Below are positions 28,921-37,771 of a stretch of DNA of 64,000 bases, in pieces (within the stretch, counting starts at the first letter, position 1; every line of letters starts with the position of its first letter). The stretch is taken from positions 2,283,001 to 2,347,000 of the forward strand of contig NC_020059.1 of assembly GCF_000330885.1 (NCBI RefSeq), given 5' to 3'. Position numbers and translations under genes: made by a program. Below the pieces are notes generated by a model that saw only the letters and a list, made by a program, of their open reading frames with translations, made no database searches and was not told where the DNA came from. Source of the stretch: Rhizobium tropici CIAT 899 (GTDB lineage Bacteria; Pseudomonadota; Alphaproteobacteria; Rhizobiales; Rhizobiaceae).

Positions 28921-29627
28921 GCTGCGCGGCGTTCTTTCTCGATCTCGGCGTAAGCCGCATTCAGAGCCGCCATGCGCTCGTTGGCGATGGCATGGAACTC
29001 TTCCGGCACCCCGCGCGACATGAGGCGATCCGGATGGTTCTCATAGACCAGGCCATGGTAGCGGCGGCGAATCGTCGGAAAATCGTCGTGACGAGAGACG
29101 CCGAGTACCTTGTAGGGATCGCGGCCGCCAACATTGACATGGCGCGCCATGATCTGCTCGAACCGCCCCTCGCTCATATGGAAGATTTCGGCGACATGCT
29201 GAAGGAAGGCCATTTCCTTCTCATGAATCAGGCCATCCGCCTTGGCGATGTGGAAGAGACCGTCGAGCACGTCTTCCAGCACCGGGCAATTCTCCGTGCA
29301 GGTTTCGCAAAGGGACGACAGCCGCTCCGCATAAGCTTCGTAACCGGCCACATCCTGGCGCGCCAGATTATAGAGACGAGCGACATTTTTCGCTTGATCG
29401 GGCGGAAATTCGAAGATCTCGCGGAATGCGTTGACCTCGTTTTCCGTGACCACGCCGTCTGCCTTCGCCATCTTGGCGGACAGGGCGATTATAGCAACGG
29501 AAAACGCCACCTTGCGGCGCGTTTCCGGATCGCCTTCAAAGACAGTGCGAATGGCCTCGACGACCGCCGACAGGGCATTGCCGGCAGTGCTACCGATAGC
29601 ATTCAGCAATTTTTCCCAGAACGACAT
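28917..29627 (-). CDS. djlA: DjlA-like protein: TerB domain and C-terminal J domain
   Basis: The 236-residue protein has an N-terminal amphipathic or weakly hydrophobic segment, a TerB-like helical domain (about 45-150, with KMAKADGVVTENEV and IAKADGLIHEKEM as its two acidic repeats) and a C-terminal J domain (about 168-230) starting DPYKVLGV with the HPD tripeptide needed to stimulate DnaK. This architecture is that of DjlA-type DnaK co-chaperones. ATG 29627 is preferred; a GTG at 29645 adds six residues. It is translated just before, and coupled to, the AmpD-like amidase. Confidence 0.88.
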   Translation of the reverse strand: MSFWEKLLNAIGSTAGNALSAVVEAIRTVFEGDPETRRKVAFSVAIIALSAKMAKADGVVTENEVNAFREIFEFPPDQAKNVARLYNLARQDVAGYEAYAERLSSLCETCTENCPVLEDVLDGLFHIAKADGLIHEKEMAFLQHVAEIFHMSEGRFEQIMARHVNVGGRDPYKVLGVSRHDDFPTIRRRYHGLVYENHPDRLMSRGVPEEFHAIANERMAALNAAYAEIEKERRAA

Positions 29628-29901
29628 GCCGGTCTCGATATCCACTTAAACAGTAGAACACCTTGATCAAATAATAGTTGCCATTGCAAGCAGTCCATTC
29701 GTCGCAAGGGCGAAAACACTTTTCACAATTTGGTAATGATGCTGCGGTGCGAGCGATCGTCCGATCACCCCTGCCCTTGCGTTCGAGGCGAAACAAACCG
29801 CGGATTTCTTAAATTCTTTACTTTACACCCATGTCCGCCTGTCGCATCCATTCCCACCGCAACCATTGAAATGACGCAGCATGACTGCAAGGAGGATCTC
29901 C

Positions 29902-31113
29902 ATGGCCAAACAGAAAGTCGCAATGCTCACTGCAGGCGGACTGGCGCCCTGCCTTTCGTCTGCCGTTGGCGGGCTGATTCAGGGCTATAGCGATGTGGCA
30001 CCTGACCTCGACATAATCGCTTATCGTTCCGGCTACCAGGGAGTTCTGCTGGGAGACAGCATCGAAGTGACGCCGGCCATGCGCGAAAAGGCCTACCTGC
30101 TGCATCGCTATGGCGGCTCGCCGATCGGCAACAGCCGCGTCAAGCTCACCAACATCGCCGATTGCGTCAAGCGCGGCCTGGTCAAGGAAGGCGAAAACCC
30201 GCTGCGCGTCGCAGCCGAGCGGCTGGCGTCCGACGGGGTAACCATTCTTCACACGATCGGCGGCGACGACACCAATACGACGGCCGCCGATCTCGCCGCC
30301 TATCTTGGCGCCAATGGCTACGATCTGACCGTTGTCGGCCTGCCGAAAACCGTTGACAACGACGTCGTGCCGATCCGCCAGTCTCTCGGCGCCTGGACGG
30401 CTGCCGAAGTCGGTGCTGACTTCTTCGACAATGTCAGCAACGAACAGACCGCGGCCCCAAAGACGCTCGTCATCCATGAAGTGATGGGCCGCCACTGTGG
30501 CTGGCTGACCGCTGCAACCGCGCGCGCCTATATCCAGAAGACCAGCGCCAACGAATATGTCGAAGGCTTCATGATGAATGCCGATTTGAAGCGCATCGAC
30601 GGCCTCTATCTGCCGGAAATGGTCTTCGACATCGAGGCTGAAGGCGAACGCCTGCGCACTAACATGGAAAAGACCGGCCAGGTGACGTTGTTCGTTTCGG
30701 AAGGCGCGGGCCTCGACGCGATCGTCGCCGAGCGCGAAGCGGCCGGCGAAACCGTCAAGCGCGATGCATTCGGTCACGTGAAGATCGACACCATCAATGT
30801 CGGCGGCTGGTTCCAGAAGCAATTCGCGGCCATCATTGGCGCCGAACGCTCGATGGTGCAGAAGTCAGGCTATTTCGCACGCTCCGCGCCGGCAAACGCC
30901 GAGGACCTTCGCCTGATCCAGGGCATGGTCGATCTCGCCGTGGAAAGTGCGCTCAACAAAGTATCAGGCGTCACAGGCCATGATGAAGGTCAGGGCGGCA
31001 AGCTGCGCGTCATCGAATTCCCGCGCATCAAGGGCGGCAAGGCCTTCGATATCTCCAGTCCCTGGTTCGCCGAGGTCATGGCGCATATCGGGCAGAAATA
31101 CACACAAGCCTGA
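29902..31113 (+). CDS. pfp: pyrophosphate--fructose-6-phosphate 1-phosphotransferase
   Basis: PFP phosphorylates fructose 6-phosphate reversibly using PPi. The 403-residue protein is a phosphofructokinase with the PPi-type active-site signature: GGDD at 120-123, where ATP enzymes have GGDG(T), and PKTVDND at 149-155 in place of the ATP-enzyme sequence. EVMGRHCGWL near 195 is a further PFK motif. Rhizobia usually lack ATP-PFK, so this enzyme links the Entner-Doudoroff/gluconeogenic network to fructose bisphosphate. The start is fixed by AAGGAGG six nt before ATG 29902. An 11-bp perfect inverted repeat follows the gene. Confidence 0.95.
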   Translation: MAKQKVAMLTAGGLAPCLSSAVGGLIQGYSDVAPDLDIIAYRSGYQGVLLGDSIEVTPAMREKAYLLHRYGGSPIGNSRVKLTNIADCVKRGLVKEGENPLRVAAERLASDGVTILHTIGGDDTNTTAADLAAYLGANGYDLTVVGLPKTVDNDVVPIRQSLGAWTAAEVGADFFDNVSNEQTAAPKTLVIHEVMGRHCGWLTAATARAYIQKTSANEYVEGFMMNADLKRIDGLYLPEMVFDIEAEGERLRTNMEKTGQVTLFVSEGAGLDAIVAEREAAGETVKRDAFGHVKIDTINVGGWFQKQFAAIIGAERSMVQKSGYFARSAPANAEDLRLIQGMVDLAVESALNKVSGVTGHDEGQGGKLRVIEFPRIKGGKAFDISSPWFAEVMAHIGQKYTQA

Positions 31114-31134
31114 CGGATCTGTGATCAACGGACT

Positions 31135-31165
31135 GATGGACAATCAGGCGGCCCGATTGTCCATC
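31135..31165. repeat. perfect inverted repeat downstream of pfp
   Basis: GATGGACAATC and GATTGTCCATC are perfect 11-bp arms around a 9-nt loop, 21 bp after the pfp stop. No T run follows, so it may be a Rho-dependent end, an mRNA 3' stabiliser or a protein site rather than an intrinsic terminator. Confidence 0.6.
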
Positions 31166-31232
31166 AGGCGGGTTGACTGATCGCTAATCCGATGTCTTTG
31201 CTGGCGGCGAAATAGGAATTAGGGAGGATTCC

Positions 31233-31868
31233 ATGTCCACAGAAACCTGGCTCGCTTTCGCCGCCGCATCCTGCATCATGCTGGCCATACCAGGCCCGAC
31301 CATTCTCCTTGTCATATCCTATGCACTGGGCCACGGCCGCAAGACGGCGCTGGCAACGGTGACTGGCGTCACGCTTGGCGATTTCACGGCAATGACCGCT
31401 TCGCTCGCCGGTCTCGGCGCCCTCCTTGCCACATCAGCGACACTATTCACAATTCTCAAGCTGATCGGCGCAGCCTATCTCGTTTTCCTCGGAATCAAGC
31501 TCTGGAGAGCCCCCATTGTGACGGGACCGTTGGGCGATAACGACAATCTCCCAGAGGAAAAACCGTTAAAAATTCTCTTACACTCATACGTTGTAACAGC
31601 TCTCAACCCGAAGAGCATCGTCTTCTTCGTTGCGTTCGTTCCGCAATTTCTCGATATGTCGAAGCCATTTCTTCAGCAAACGCTTATTCTAGAGGCAACC
31701 TTCCTCACTTTAGCTGCCTTGAATTCGCTTATTTATGTCTTCGTCGCCGATATGGCACGCGGCTTCATCCGCAAGGCAAGCGTGCAACGCGTCGTTAACA
31801 GAACGGGAGGAACCCTGTTGATTGCAGCCGGTGCAGTGACCGCCGGATACCGCCGCATGGCCGCCTGA
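31233..31868 (+). CDS. LysE/RhtB family amino-acid exporter
   Basis: The 211-residue membrane protein has about six hydrophobic helices and the LysE-family start: MLAIPGPTILLVISYALGHG near 18-37, the conserved PGP motif of this exporter family, then GVTLGDF near 50 and the second-half LNPKSIVFFVAF motif near 125. RhtB/LysE proteins expel amino acids such as lysine, homoserine or threonine; the substrate here is unknown. GGGAGG lies 6 nt before the ATG. No partner regulator of the LysG type is adjacent. Confidence 0.85.
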   Translation: MSTETWLAFAAASCIMLAIPGPTILLVISYALGHGRKTALATVTGVTLGDFTAMTASLAGLGALLATSATLFTILKLIGAAYLVFLGIKLWRAPIVTGPLGDNDNLPEEKPLKILLHSYVVTALNPKSIVFFVAFVPQFLDMSKPFLQQTLILEATFLTLAALNSLIYVFVADMARGFIRKASVQRVVNRTGGTLLIAAGAVTAGYRRMAA

Positions 31869-31928
31869 GGCCGTGCAGGGTTGCGGGGTGATCACGGATA
31901 GGTTAATGGGGATTCATAATTTTATCGA

Positions 31929-31964
31929 TCCTGTGACCGAATTTGGCGGTCCTGTGGCCGAATT
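31929..31964. repeat. 21-bp-spaced direct repeat upstream of a transglycosylase gene
   Basis: TCCTGTGACCGAATT (31929-31943) and TCCTGTGGCCGAATT (31950-31964) match at 14 of 15 positions with a 21-bp period, two helical turns. They lie 40-75 bp before the ATG at 32003, a place where a dimeric activator could bind. Function is not known. Confidence 0.45.
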
Positions 31965-32002
31965 GCATCGAAATTAGGTTTGGTTTTTTCGAAAGTGACA
32001 GA

Positions 32003-33157
32003 ATGGTAACGATCGGATTTCCCAGCCTGAAGCGCAGCGTTGCCTTGTCGGCAATGATGTGCGGCGCTCTCGCCGGGTGTGCAAGCACTCAGCAGCAGAC
32101 GTCTCAGGCAGAACTCCCGTCGGCACACACCAACGTGCCGCATCCGAATACGACCCTGACCGCAACTGGCACGGCCGCGCCTGCAGCAGGCGGCGTGGCA
32201 GTGGCCACGATATCGCCGAATTTCATCGGTCCGCGGCAGCCGCAACAGACGGCAATGGCAAAGTCCGGTCGCGTTGTTCCGGGTTCGACAAACGTTGCTG
32301 CTGCAAGCCAGCAACAGATGGACGCGGGACGTTTCGGCACGCCTGTTGCGAGCGCTGCCAACCAGGGAACCGCCGCAATCGCTGCAGCAACGGGCGCCCC
32401 TGCTGGCAGCACGTCAGCCGCAGCGGCCTATGCAGCCTCCGACGTGACCTTGGTGCCTTCCGTAGTCGCCATCCCGATGCCCAATCCGGCGCGCCCTGGT
32501 GATGCCGCGCTCACGCCGGTTTCCTCCTCCGTGGCCCAGAGCCAGTCGGCAATACCGATGACATCGGATGTTGCGGCCATTCAGGTCGCCGTGCCGACGC
32601 CGCGTCCAGGTTCGACACCGCAGGCAGAAGTCGCTTTCGCCACACCCGCGCAGATGGGCGTTCCGCGCTACGCCGACAATCGCATGCATTATGACTTCAA
32701 TTTCGACAGTAGCGGTCCGACGGTCGTGCCGGCCGTCATGACCACCACCAACACTGCGAATTACGATTCCGATGTTCCGGCTGAGCAAAAGAGCTACGTT
32801 TCGAAGCTCATCCAGAAATACGCCAAGCTTTACGAAATTCCGGAATCCCTGATCCATCGCGTCGTTCACCGCGAAAGCCGTTACAATCCGAAAGCCTATA
32901 ATCGCGCCGGATATTTCGGCCTGATGCAGATCAAGTATAATACGGCGAAGTCCATGGGCTACGAAGGCCCGGCGTCCGGGCTTCTCGACGCGGAAACCAA
33001 CATCAAATATGCCGCCAAATATTTGCGCGGCGCATGGATGACGGCCGACAGCAAGGCTCAAAACAAGGAAGTGAATGCCGTGCAGCTTTATGCCCGCGGC
33101 TATTACTACGATGCCAAGCGCAAGGGCCTGACTGATGTCGCCAACGGCAATTACTGA
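32003..33157 (+). CDS. lipoprotein lytic transglycosylase, SLT domain
   Basis: This is a 384-residue lipoprotein. From ATG 32003 a signal peptide ends in the lipobox LAGC (Cys26). Residues about 30-240 are low-complexity, rich in Ala, Thr, Ser, Gln and Pro, and probably span the periplasm. The C-terminal SLT domain (about 260-380) has the catalytic Glu in HRESRYNPK, then GYFGLMQIKYNTAKSMGY, and the family's C-terminal tyrosine motif is seen as QLYARGYYY. It is therefore predicted to be an outer-membrane-anchored murein hydrolase. A tandem 15-bp repeat lies in its upstream region and a terminator follows. Confidence 0.87.
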   Translation: MVTIGFPSLKRSVALSAMMCGALAGCASTQQQTSQAELPSAHTNVPHPNTTLTATGTAAPAAGGVAVATISPNFIGPRQPQQTAMAKSGRVVPGSTNVAAASQQQMDAGRFGTPVASAANQGTAAIAAATGAPAGSTSAAAAYAASDVTLVPSVVAIPMPNPARPGDAALTPVSSSVAQSQSAIPMTSDVAAIQVAVPTPRPGSTPQAEVAFATPAQMGVPRYADNRMHYDFNFDSSGPTVVPAVMTTTNTANYDSDVPAEQKSYVSKLIQKYAKLYEIPESLIHRVVHRESRYNPKAYNRAGYFGLMQIKYNTAKSMGYEGPASGLLDAETNIKYAAKYLRGAWMTADSKAQNKEVNAVQLYARGYYYDAKRKGLTDVANGNY

Positions 33158-33178
33158 TTTTATCTAGATAGTTCTGAG

Positions 33179-33206
33179 AAGCCGGCCTAGTTCGTGGCCG
33201 GCTTTA
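33179..33206 (+). terminator. rho-independent terminator of the lipoprotein transglycosylase
   Basis: AAGCCGGCC and GGCCGGCTTTA form a 9-bp stem with an 8-nt loop followed by TTTAT. It overlaps the 3' end of the convergent serine hydrolase gene, whose stop is at 33187, so the hairpin encodes that protein's last residues. Confidence 0.7.
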
Positions 33207-34575
33207 TCACATCCATGATCCGCCTCAGCAGGATTTGCGGCCGATAGTCCGCCCAGGTCGGCGTCAGCCCCATCCGCACGACGACGAGATTGGCTGACGG
33301 AACGATTGCGACGGTTTGGCCGTCATGACCGGTCATCCAAAATGTATCTGTGGGCAGCCCGAATTGGGCGTTCGAGCCGCCAGGACCCGCAAGCCAGGTC
33401 TGAACCTGCGAGTAGATACCCTCGGAGGCGTTCGTGGGCGTGCGCATGGCGCCGACGAATCCCTCTGGCAGGAGGCGATGCCCATTCCAGACCCCGTCCT
33501 GCAGCAGAAACATGCCGAAGCGCGCCCAGTCGCGGGCATTGGCATAGAGATAGGAGCTGCCGACGAAGGTGCCGCGCTCATCGGCTTCGAAAACGGCGCT
33601 ATACATTCCGAGTGGTCCGAAGAGCGCTTCGCGGGGATAGGAGATGGCAACGCTCAGATTGGGCAGCCGGTTCATCCAGAGGCGAGAAAGCAGCGCCGCC
33701 GTACCACTGGAATAGCTGAAACGCTCGCCCGGCGCTGCCGACTGACGCGCATTGGCTGCCAGGCTGGTGACATCCGCGTCGAGATAGAGCATGCGCGTTA
33801 CATCCGATACGGTGCCATAGGATTCATTGAACGCAAGCCCGCTTTCCATGGCGAGAAGATCACTGAGCTTGATGTCCTTGCGCGAGTCAGCGCTCCATTG
33901 CGGCAGAAGATTCTGATCGTCGAAGGACATGCGCCCGGCCAGCATGAGACGGCCGATAATCGCGGCATTCACCGTCTTCGTCATCGACCAGCCTATCAGC
34001 GGCGTTGCCTTGCTGAAGCCATCGCCATAGGTCTCGGCGACAATACGGCCATCCTTGACCACGACGATCGCACGCATGGCCGGCCCGGCGAGATCCGGAT
34101 TCGATACGACATCGGCAAGCTTCCTCCCGACGTCGCCCTGACCGAGGTTTACCGTATCTCCATCCGGCCAAACCGCATCGTTCTTCGGCGCCTTGACCTT
34201 GTTGAGGAAGACGGCACTGCGAGCCGTTTGCAGATCGCCGTCCGGCACCAGCGCACAGCCGAGGGCACCTCGATAAAGCGCACGGTTCGGCGCGAACAAT
34301 CCCAGGAAACGGGCCGTCACCACGCCCTCGTCCCGATCGACATAGACGCGAATGAACTTCAATGCCGGATTGCCGGGAGCCTGGACATCCTCCTCCATCA
34401 CCTTGTCCGGGTCCCGTTTAGCCACGAACGTATTGGAGCAGACGATCTTTGCCGCGTAGCCATCGCCAACCTTGAGCAATTCCGGCGGATAAAGGGAGAG
34501 CCAGACGGCCCCGCCGGCGACAATGATCAGCAGCAGAACAATAAGAGCCCCAATCACTCTCGATATCAAACGCAT
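33187..34575 (-). CDS. membrane-anchored serine hydrolase, class C beta-lactamase fold
   Basis: The 462-residue protein has one N-terminal membrane helix (about 7-28) and a beta-lactamase/PBP-like domain. The serine-lysine dyad is in WSMTKT (S197, K200); a YSS triad (SYSSGT, near 290) and a C-terminal HDG (GHDGQ, near 425) complete the expected active site. The family includes esterases, D-aminopeptidases and 6-aminohexanoate-dimer hydrolases; true beta-lactamase activity is not implied. The first ~150 residues outside the fold resemble nothing I recognise. It is divergent from btaA, sharing a 192-bp control region. Confidence 0.82.
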   Translation of the reverse strand: MRLISRVIGALIVLLLIIVAGGAVWLSLYPPELLKVGDGYAAKIVCSNTFVAKRDPDKVMEEDVQAPGNPALKFIRVYVDRDEGVVTARFLGLFAPNRALYRGALGCALVPDGDLQTARSAVFLNKVKAPKNDAVWPDGDTVNLGQGDVGRKLADVVSNPDLAGPAMRAIVVVKDGRIVAETYGDGFSKATPLIGWSMTKTVNAAIIGRLMLAGRMSFDDQNLLPQWSADSRKDIKLSDLLAMESGLAFNESYGTVSDVTRMLYLDADVTSLAANARQSAAPGERFSYSSGTAALLSRLWMNRLPNLSVAISYPREALFGPLGMYSAVFEADERGTFVGSSYLYANARDWARFGMFLLQDGVWNGHRLLPEGFVGAMRTPTNASEGIYSQVQTWLAGPGGSNAQFGLPTDTFWMTGHDGQTVAIVPSANLVVVRMGLTPTWADYRPQILLRRIMDVIKPATN

Positions 34576-34700
34576 GACACATACTCTCCAGAAAGGTAGG
34601 CGGAGACAATCAGGAAACGCAGCAAGATGAAAGACCTATGATGATCAGGGCTCCTTAAATACGTGCAAGGATGCTTTGCAGCTGGATCTGCCAACAGCCC

Positions 34701-34760
34701 GCGTCATCAGACTGTAGCATTGCCGGGTTACACGCCCTGAACTTCACAAATCGGTGACAA
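34701..34760. promoter_or_regulatory. control region of btaAB with two weak Pho-box-like sequences
   Basis: btaAB genes are known to be induced through PhoB in rhizobia. Two imperfect fits to the 7-4-7 pattern CTGTCAT-N4-CTGTCAT are present: GCGTCAT-CAGA-CTGTAGC (34701-34718, 9 of 14) and, on the minus strand, TTGTCAC-CGAT-TTGTGAA (34743-34760, about 9 of 14). Neither is strong alone. Confidence 0.25.
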
Positions 34761-34767
34761 GACTCAG

Positions 34768-36015
34768 ATGACGGAATTCGCCCCGGATGCCGGTCTCCAA
34801 AAGAACCGGAAACTCAAGGACGCTCTGCTGCAGCACAAGGCACTGTCTAAGGCAGGCCTTTCCGAGCGTTTGTTCGGCATGCTGTTTTCCGGCCTTGTCT
34901 ATCCGCAGATTTGGGAAGATCCGGATATCGATATGGAGGCGATGGAGCTGGAAGCGCATCATCGCATCGTCACCATCGGTTCGGGCGGCTGCAACATGCT
35001 CGCCTATCTCTCGCAAAATCCCGCATCCATCGATGTTGTCGATCTCAATCGCCACCACATCGCACTGAACAAGCTGAAGCTTGCTGCCTTCCGCCTGCTT
35101 CCCGGTCATGCGGACCTGGTGCGTTTCTTCGGAACGGCCAATTTTGCGGGCAATAGCCAAGCTTACGACCAGTTCATCGCGCCGCGCCTCGACACGGCAA
35201 CGGCTGGCTACTGGGATGGCCGTGATCTCTATGGCCGCCGCCGCATCACGGTCTTCAACCGCAATATCTACAAGACCGGCCTTCTCGGCCGGTTTATCGG
35301 CGCTGCCCATATACTGGCACGCCTGCACGGCGTTCGCCTCCAAAAGATGACTGAAGCCCGCACCATGCGCGAGCAGCGTCAGTTCTTCGAGGAAGAAATC
35401 GCTCCGATCTTCGACAAACCGGCGGTTCGCTGGCTGCTCGGTCGCAAGAGCTCGCTCTTTGGCCTTGGCATTCCGCCGCAGCAGTACGACGAGCTTGCGA
35501 GCTTGGCGGGCGACGATTCCATTTCTGCCGTGCTGAAACACCGCCTCGAAAAGCTCGCCTGTCATTTCCCGATGCGCGACAATTACTTTGCCTGGCAGGC
35601 ATTCTCTCGGCGCTACGCTGCCCAGCACCAGGGCCCCCTGCCCACCTATCTCAAGCCGGAGCACTACGCGGCGATCCGCGCCAATGCCGATCGCGTAAGT
35701 GTCCATCATGCCAATTTCACCGAGCTTCTCGCTTCGAAGCCGGCAGCTTCGCGCGATCGCTATATCCTCCTCGATGCGCAGGACTGGATGACCGATGAGC
35801 AGCTCAATGGCCTCTGGGCGGAGATCACACGGACGGCGCGCGAAGGTGCCCGCGTCATCTTCCGCACGGCCGCCGAAAAGAGCATCATCGAAGGCCGCCT
35901 TTCTCCAGCGATCCGCGACCAGTGGGTCTACTTCGAGGAGCGTTCGCAGGAACTCAATGTTCGTGATCGCTCGGCCATCTATGGCGGCTTCCACATCTAC
36001 GGGAAAAAAGCGTGA
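34768..36015 (+). CDS. btaA: S-adenosylmethionine:diacylglycerol 3-amino-3-carboxypropyl transferase BtaA
   Basis: BtaA transfers the 3-amino-3-carboxypropyl group of SAM to diacylglycerol, giving diacylglyceryl homoserine, the first step to the betaine lipid DGTS. The 415-residue protein matches the family length and shows GLVYPQIWEDPDID near residue 45, the SAM-binding segment IVTIGSGGCNMLAYL near 70, and the VVDLNRHHIALNKLKL motif near 90, which are characteristic. The next gene overlaps by 4 bp and encodes the matching N-methyltransferase, so the pair makes a complete pathway. In rhizobia these lipids replace phospholipids under phosphate limitation. Confidence 0.95.
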   Translation: MTEFAPDAGLQKNRKLKDALLQHKALSKAGLSERLFGMLFSGLVYPQIWEDPDIDMEAMELEAHHRIVTIGSGGCNMLAYLSQNPASIDVVDLNRHHIALNKLKLAAFRLLPGHADLVRFFGTANFAGNSQAYDQFIAPRLDTATAGYWDGRDLYGRRRITVFNRNIYKTGLLGRFIGAAHILARLHGVRLQKMTEARTMREQRQFFEEEIAPIFDKPAVRWLLGRKSSLFGLGIPPQQYDELASLAGDDSISAVLKHRLEKLACHFPMRDNYFAWQAFSRRYAAQHQGPLPTYLKPEHYAAIRANADRVSVHHANFTELLASKPAASRDRYILLDAQDWMTDEQLNGLWAEITRTAREGARVIFRTAAEKSIIEGRLSPAIRDQWVYFEERSQELNVRDRSAIYGGFHIYGKKA

Positions 36016-36686
36016 GCCAGGCGGATACAGGCATAGAAACCAGCGAGAACAATCACGCCAAGCTGATGGACGGCATGTACCGTTATCAGCGTCACATCTA
36101 TGACCTGACTCGCAAATATTACCTATTCGGCCGCGATCGCACGATCGAACAGTTGAATGTCCCCGTCGGCGGCTCGCTTCTGGAAGTGGGCTGCGGCACC
36201 GGCCGCAATATGCTGCTCGCCTATCGGCGCTTCCCCTCCGCCCGCCTCTACGGCCTCGACATCTCACAGGAAATGCTGATCTCCGCCCGCAATAATTTCC
36301 GCGGCCTGAAACAGATGCCGGATTTTCGCGTCGCCGATGCCACCGCTTTCTCGCCCGACGATTTCGGCACCGACGGCTTCGACCGTGTCATGATCTCCTA
36401 CGCACTGTCGATGATCCCGGACTGGAAAAATGCCGTCGACGCATCGCTCGATGCAGTCGCACCGGGCGGCGAGCTTCACGTCGTCGATTTCGGCCAGCAG
36501 GAAGGGTTGCCAGGCTGGTTCCGTGCCGTGCTCAAAGGCTGGCTGAAGAAATTCCACGTCACTCCCCGCGCCGATCTGTTGACAGTGCTCGAAACGAAGG
36601 CTGCAGTGCGGGGCATGTCGGTGAAAACCGAAAAGATCGGCCGTGGTTACGCCTGGCGGGCCGTGGCGACCCGGCACGACGCCTGA
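36012..36686 (+). CDS. btaB: diacylglyceryl-homoserine N-methyltransferase BtaB
   Basis: BtaB methylates diacylglyceryl homoserine three times with SAM, giving the betaine lipid DGTS. The 224-residue protein has a class I methyltransferase fold with motif I LLEVGCGTGRN (56-66), the acidic LYGLDIS motif II near 80 and a post-motif GGELHVVDFG near 155. It resembles the phospholipid N-methyltransferase group; the assignment to BtaB rests on the GTG start overlapping the btaA stop (GTGA). The only later plus-strand gene nearby is unrelated, so the operon is probably just btaAB. Confidence 0.93.
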   Translation: MSQADTGIETSENNHAKLMDGMYRYQRHIYDLTRKYYLFGRDRTIEQLNVPVGGSLLEVGCGTGRNMLLAYRRFPSARLYGLDISQEMLISARNNFRGLKQMPDFRVADATAFSPDDFGTDGFDRVMISYALSMIPDWKNAVDASLDAVAPGGELHVVDFGQQEGLPGWFRAVLKGWLKKFHVTPRADLLTVLETKAAVRGMSVKTEKIGRGYAWRAVATRHDA

Positions 36687-36900
36687 GCGGCGACGGATTC
36701 CAGCGCAAAATCCGGCCTCGGAAGGCGCCAAGCATAAGATTTTGCTTGAAGATAACGCATTTTTTACGTTGATATGGTGAATAAAGTGGCAAGACCTGCT
36801 GGCAACGGTATGGTCTGCCGCTCTTTCGGATTCTCGGGGACCACATTACGGAAGCCAAATCTTGGGGCAGCAAGATCACTCGGGCCATAACAGGATATCA

Positions 36901-37692
36901 ATGCGCCGGCTTCTGGCATGCCTACTGCCGCTCGCTCTTGCCTTGACTGGCTGCACGACGGGCTATGACGCCCTCTCGACAGCGGCTCTTCCCAAGACCA
37001 GATTTGCCGACACGAAACCGCAGGACTTCGGCCGCGATCATCCGCAGCGCCATCCCATCCATGGCATCGATATTTCCAAATGGCAGGGCGATATCGATTG
37101 GAAAGCCGTCAAGGGCTCGGGCGTCGCCTTCGTCTTCATCAAGGCGACAGAGGGCAAGGACCGGATCGATCCGCGCTTCACCGAGTATTGGAATGAAGCG
37201 AGCGCTGCCGGACTTCTGCATGCGCCCTATCATTTCTTCTATTTCTGCTCCACGGCCGACGAACAGGCCGATTGGTTCATCCGCAACGTGCCGAAGGATG
37301 CCATGGCGCTTCCGCCCGTTGTCGACGTCGAATGGAATCCGGGCTCCCCAACCTGCAAGACCAGACCGGCTCCCGAAACGGTACGCACTGAGATCAAGCG
37401 CTTTATGGATCGCCTGCAAGCCTATTACGGCAAGCGCCCGATCATCTATACTTCGGTTGACTTCCATCGTGAAAATCTAGTCGGCTATTTCCAGGACTAT
37501 CATTTCTGGGTCCGATCCGTCGCCAAGCATCCGAAAGAGACCTACGCAGACCGCAGCTGGGCCTTCTGGCAATATACCTCGACGGGCGTCATCCCCGGCA
37601 TCAAGGGTCCGACGGATATCAATGTTTTTGCCGGTTCCGAACAAAATTGGCACAACTGGGTAGCGGCAGTAGAGAAGCAAGGAAATTCTTGA
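36901..37692 (+). CDS. GH25 lysozyme-like lipoprotein
   Basis: This is a 263-residue predicted lipoprotein: signal peptide with lipobox LTGC (Cys18), then a glycoside hydrolase family 25 domain from about residue 50. HGIDISKWQGDIDW (54-67) supplies the N-terminal catalytic-site Asp57, and VVDVEW (140-145) the Asp142/Glu144 pair expected in GH25 muramidases. WAFWQYTSTG near 228 is the C-terminal family motif. The ATG at 36901 has AGGA 7 nt upstream; an in-frame ATG at 36862 would spoil the leader. Muramidase activity is a family inference; with the following MltB-like gene it forms a pair of murein hydrolases in the same direction. Confidence 0.87.
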   Translation: MRRLLACLLPLALALTGCTTGYDALSTAALPKTRFADTKPQDFGRDHPQRHPIHGIDISKWQGDIDWKAVKGSGVAFVFIKATEGKDRIDPRFTEYWNEASAAGLLHAPYHFFYFCSTADEQADWFIRNVPKDAMALPPVVDVEWNPGSPTCKTRPAPETVRTEIKRFMDRLQAYYGKRPIIYTSVDFHRENLVGYFQDYHFWVRSVAKHPKETYADRSWAFWQYTSTGVIPGIKGPTDINVFAGSEQNWHNWVAAVEKQGNS

Positions 37693-37771
37693 GACTGCAG
37701 CCAATTCTCTCTTGCTTATGTCACAATCTTCTGTGAAAGCGACCCTATTCTATCATTGGAAAGGATCGTTC

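Noticed and set aside
33187..34575. Beta-lactamase resistance gene
   Set aside because: The SxxK, YSS and HDG motifs fit the broad serine-hydrolase family (esterases, peptidases); the large N-terminal extra region and membrane anchor do not support a dedicated beta-lactamase.
34744..36267. A 507-codon minus-strand frame opposite btaA
   Set aside because: Antisense shadow of btaA/btaB; no domain seen.
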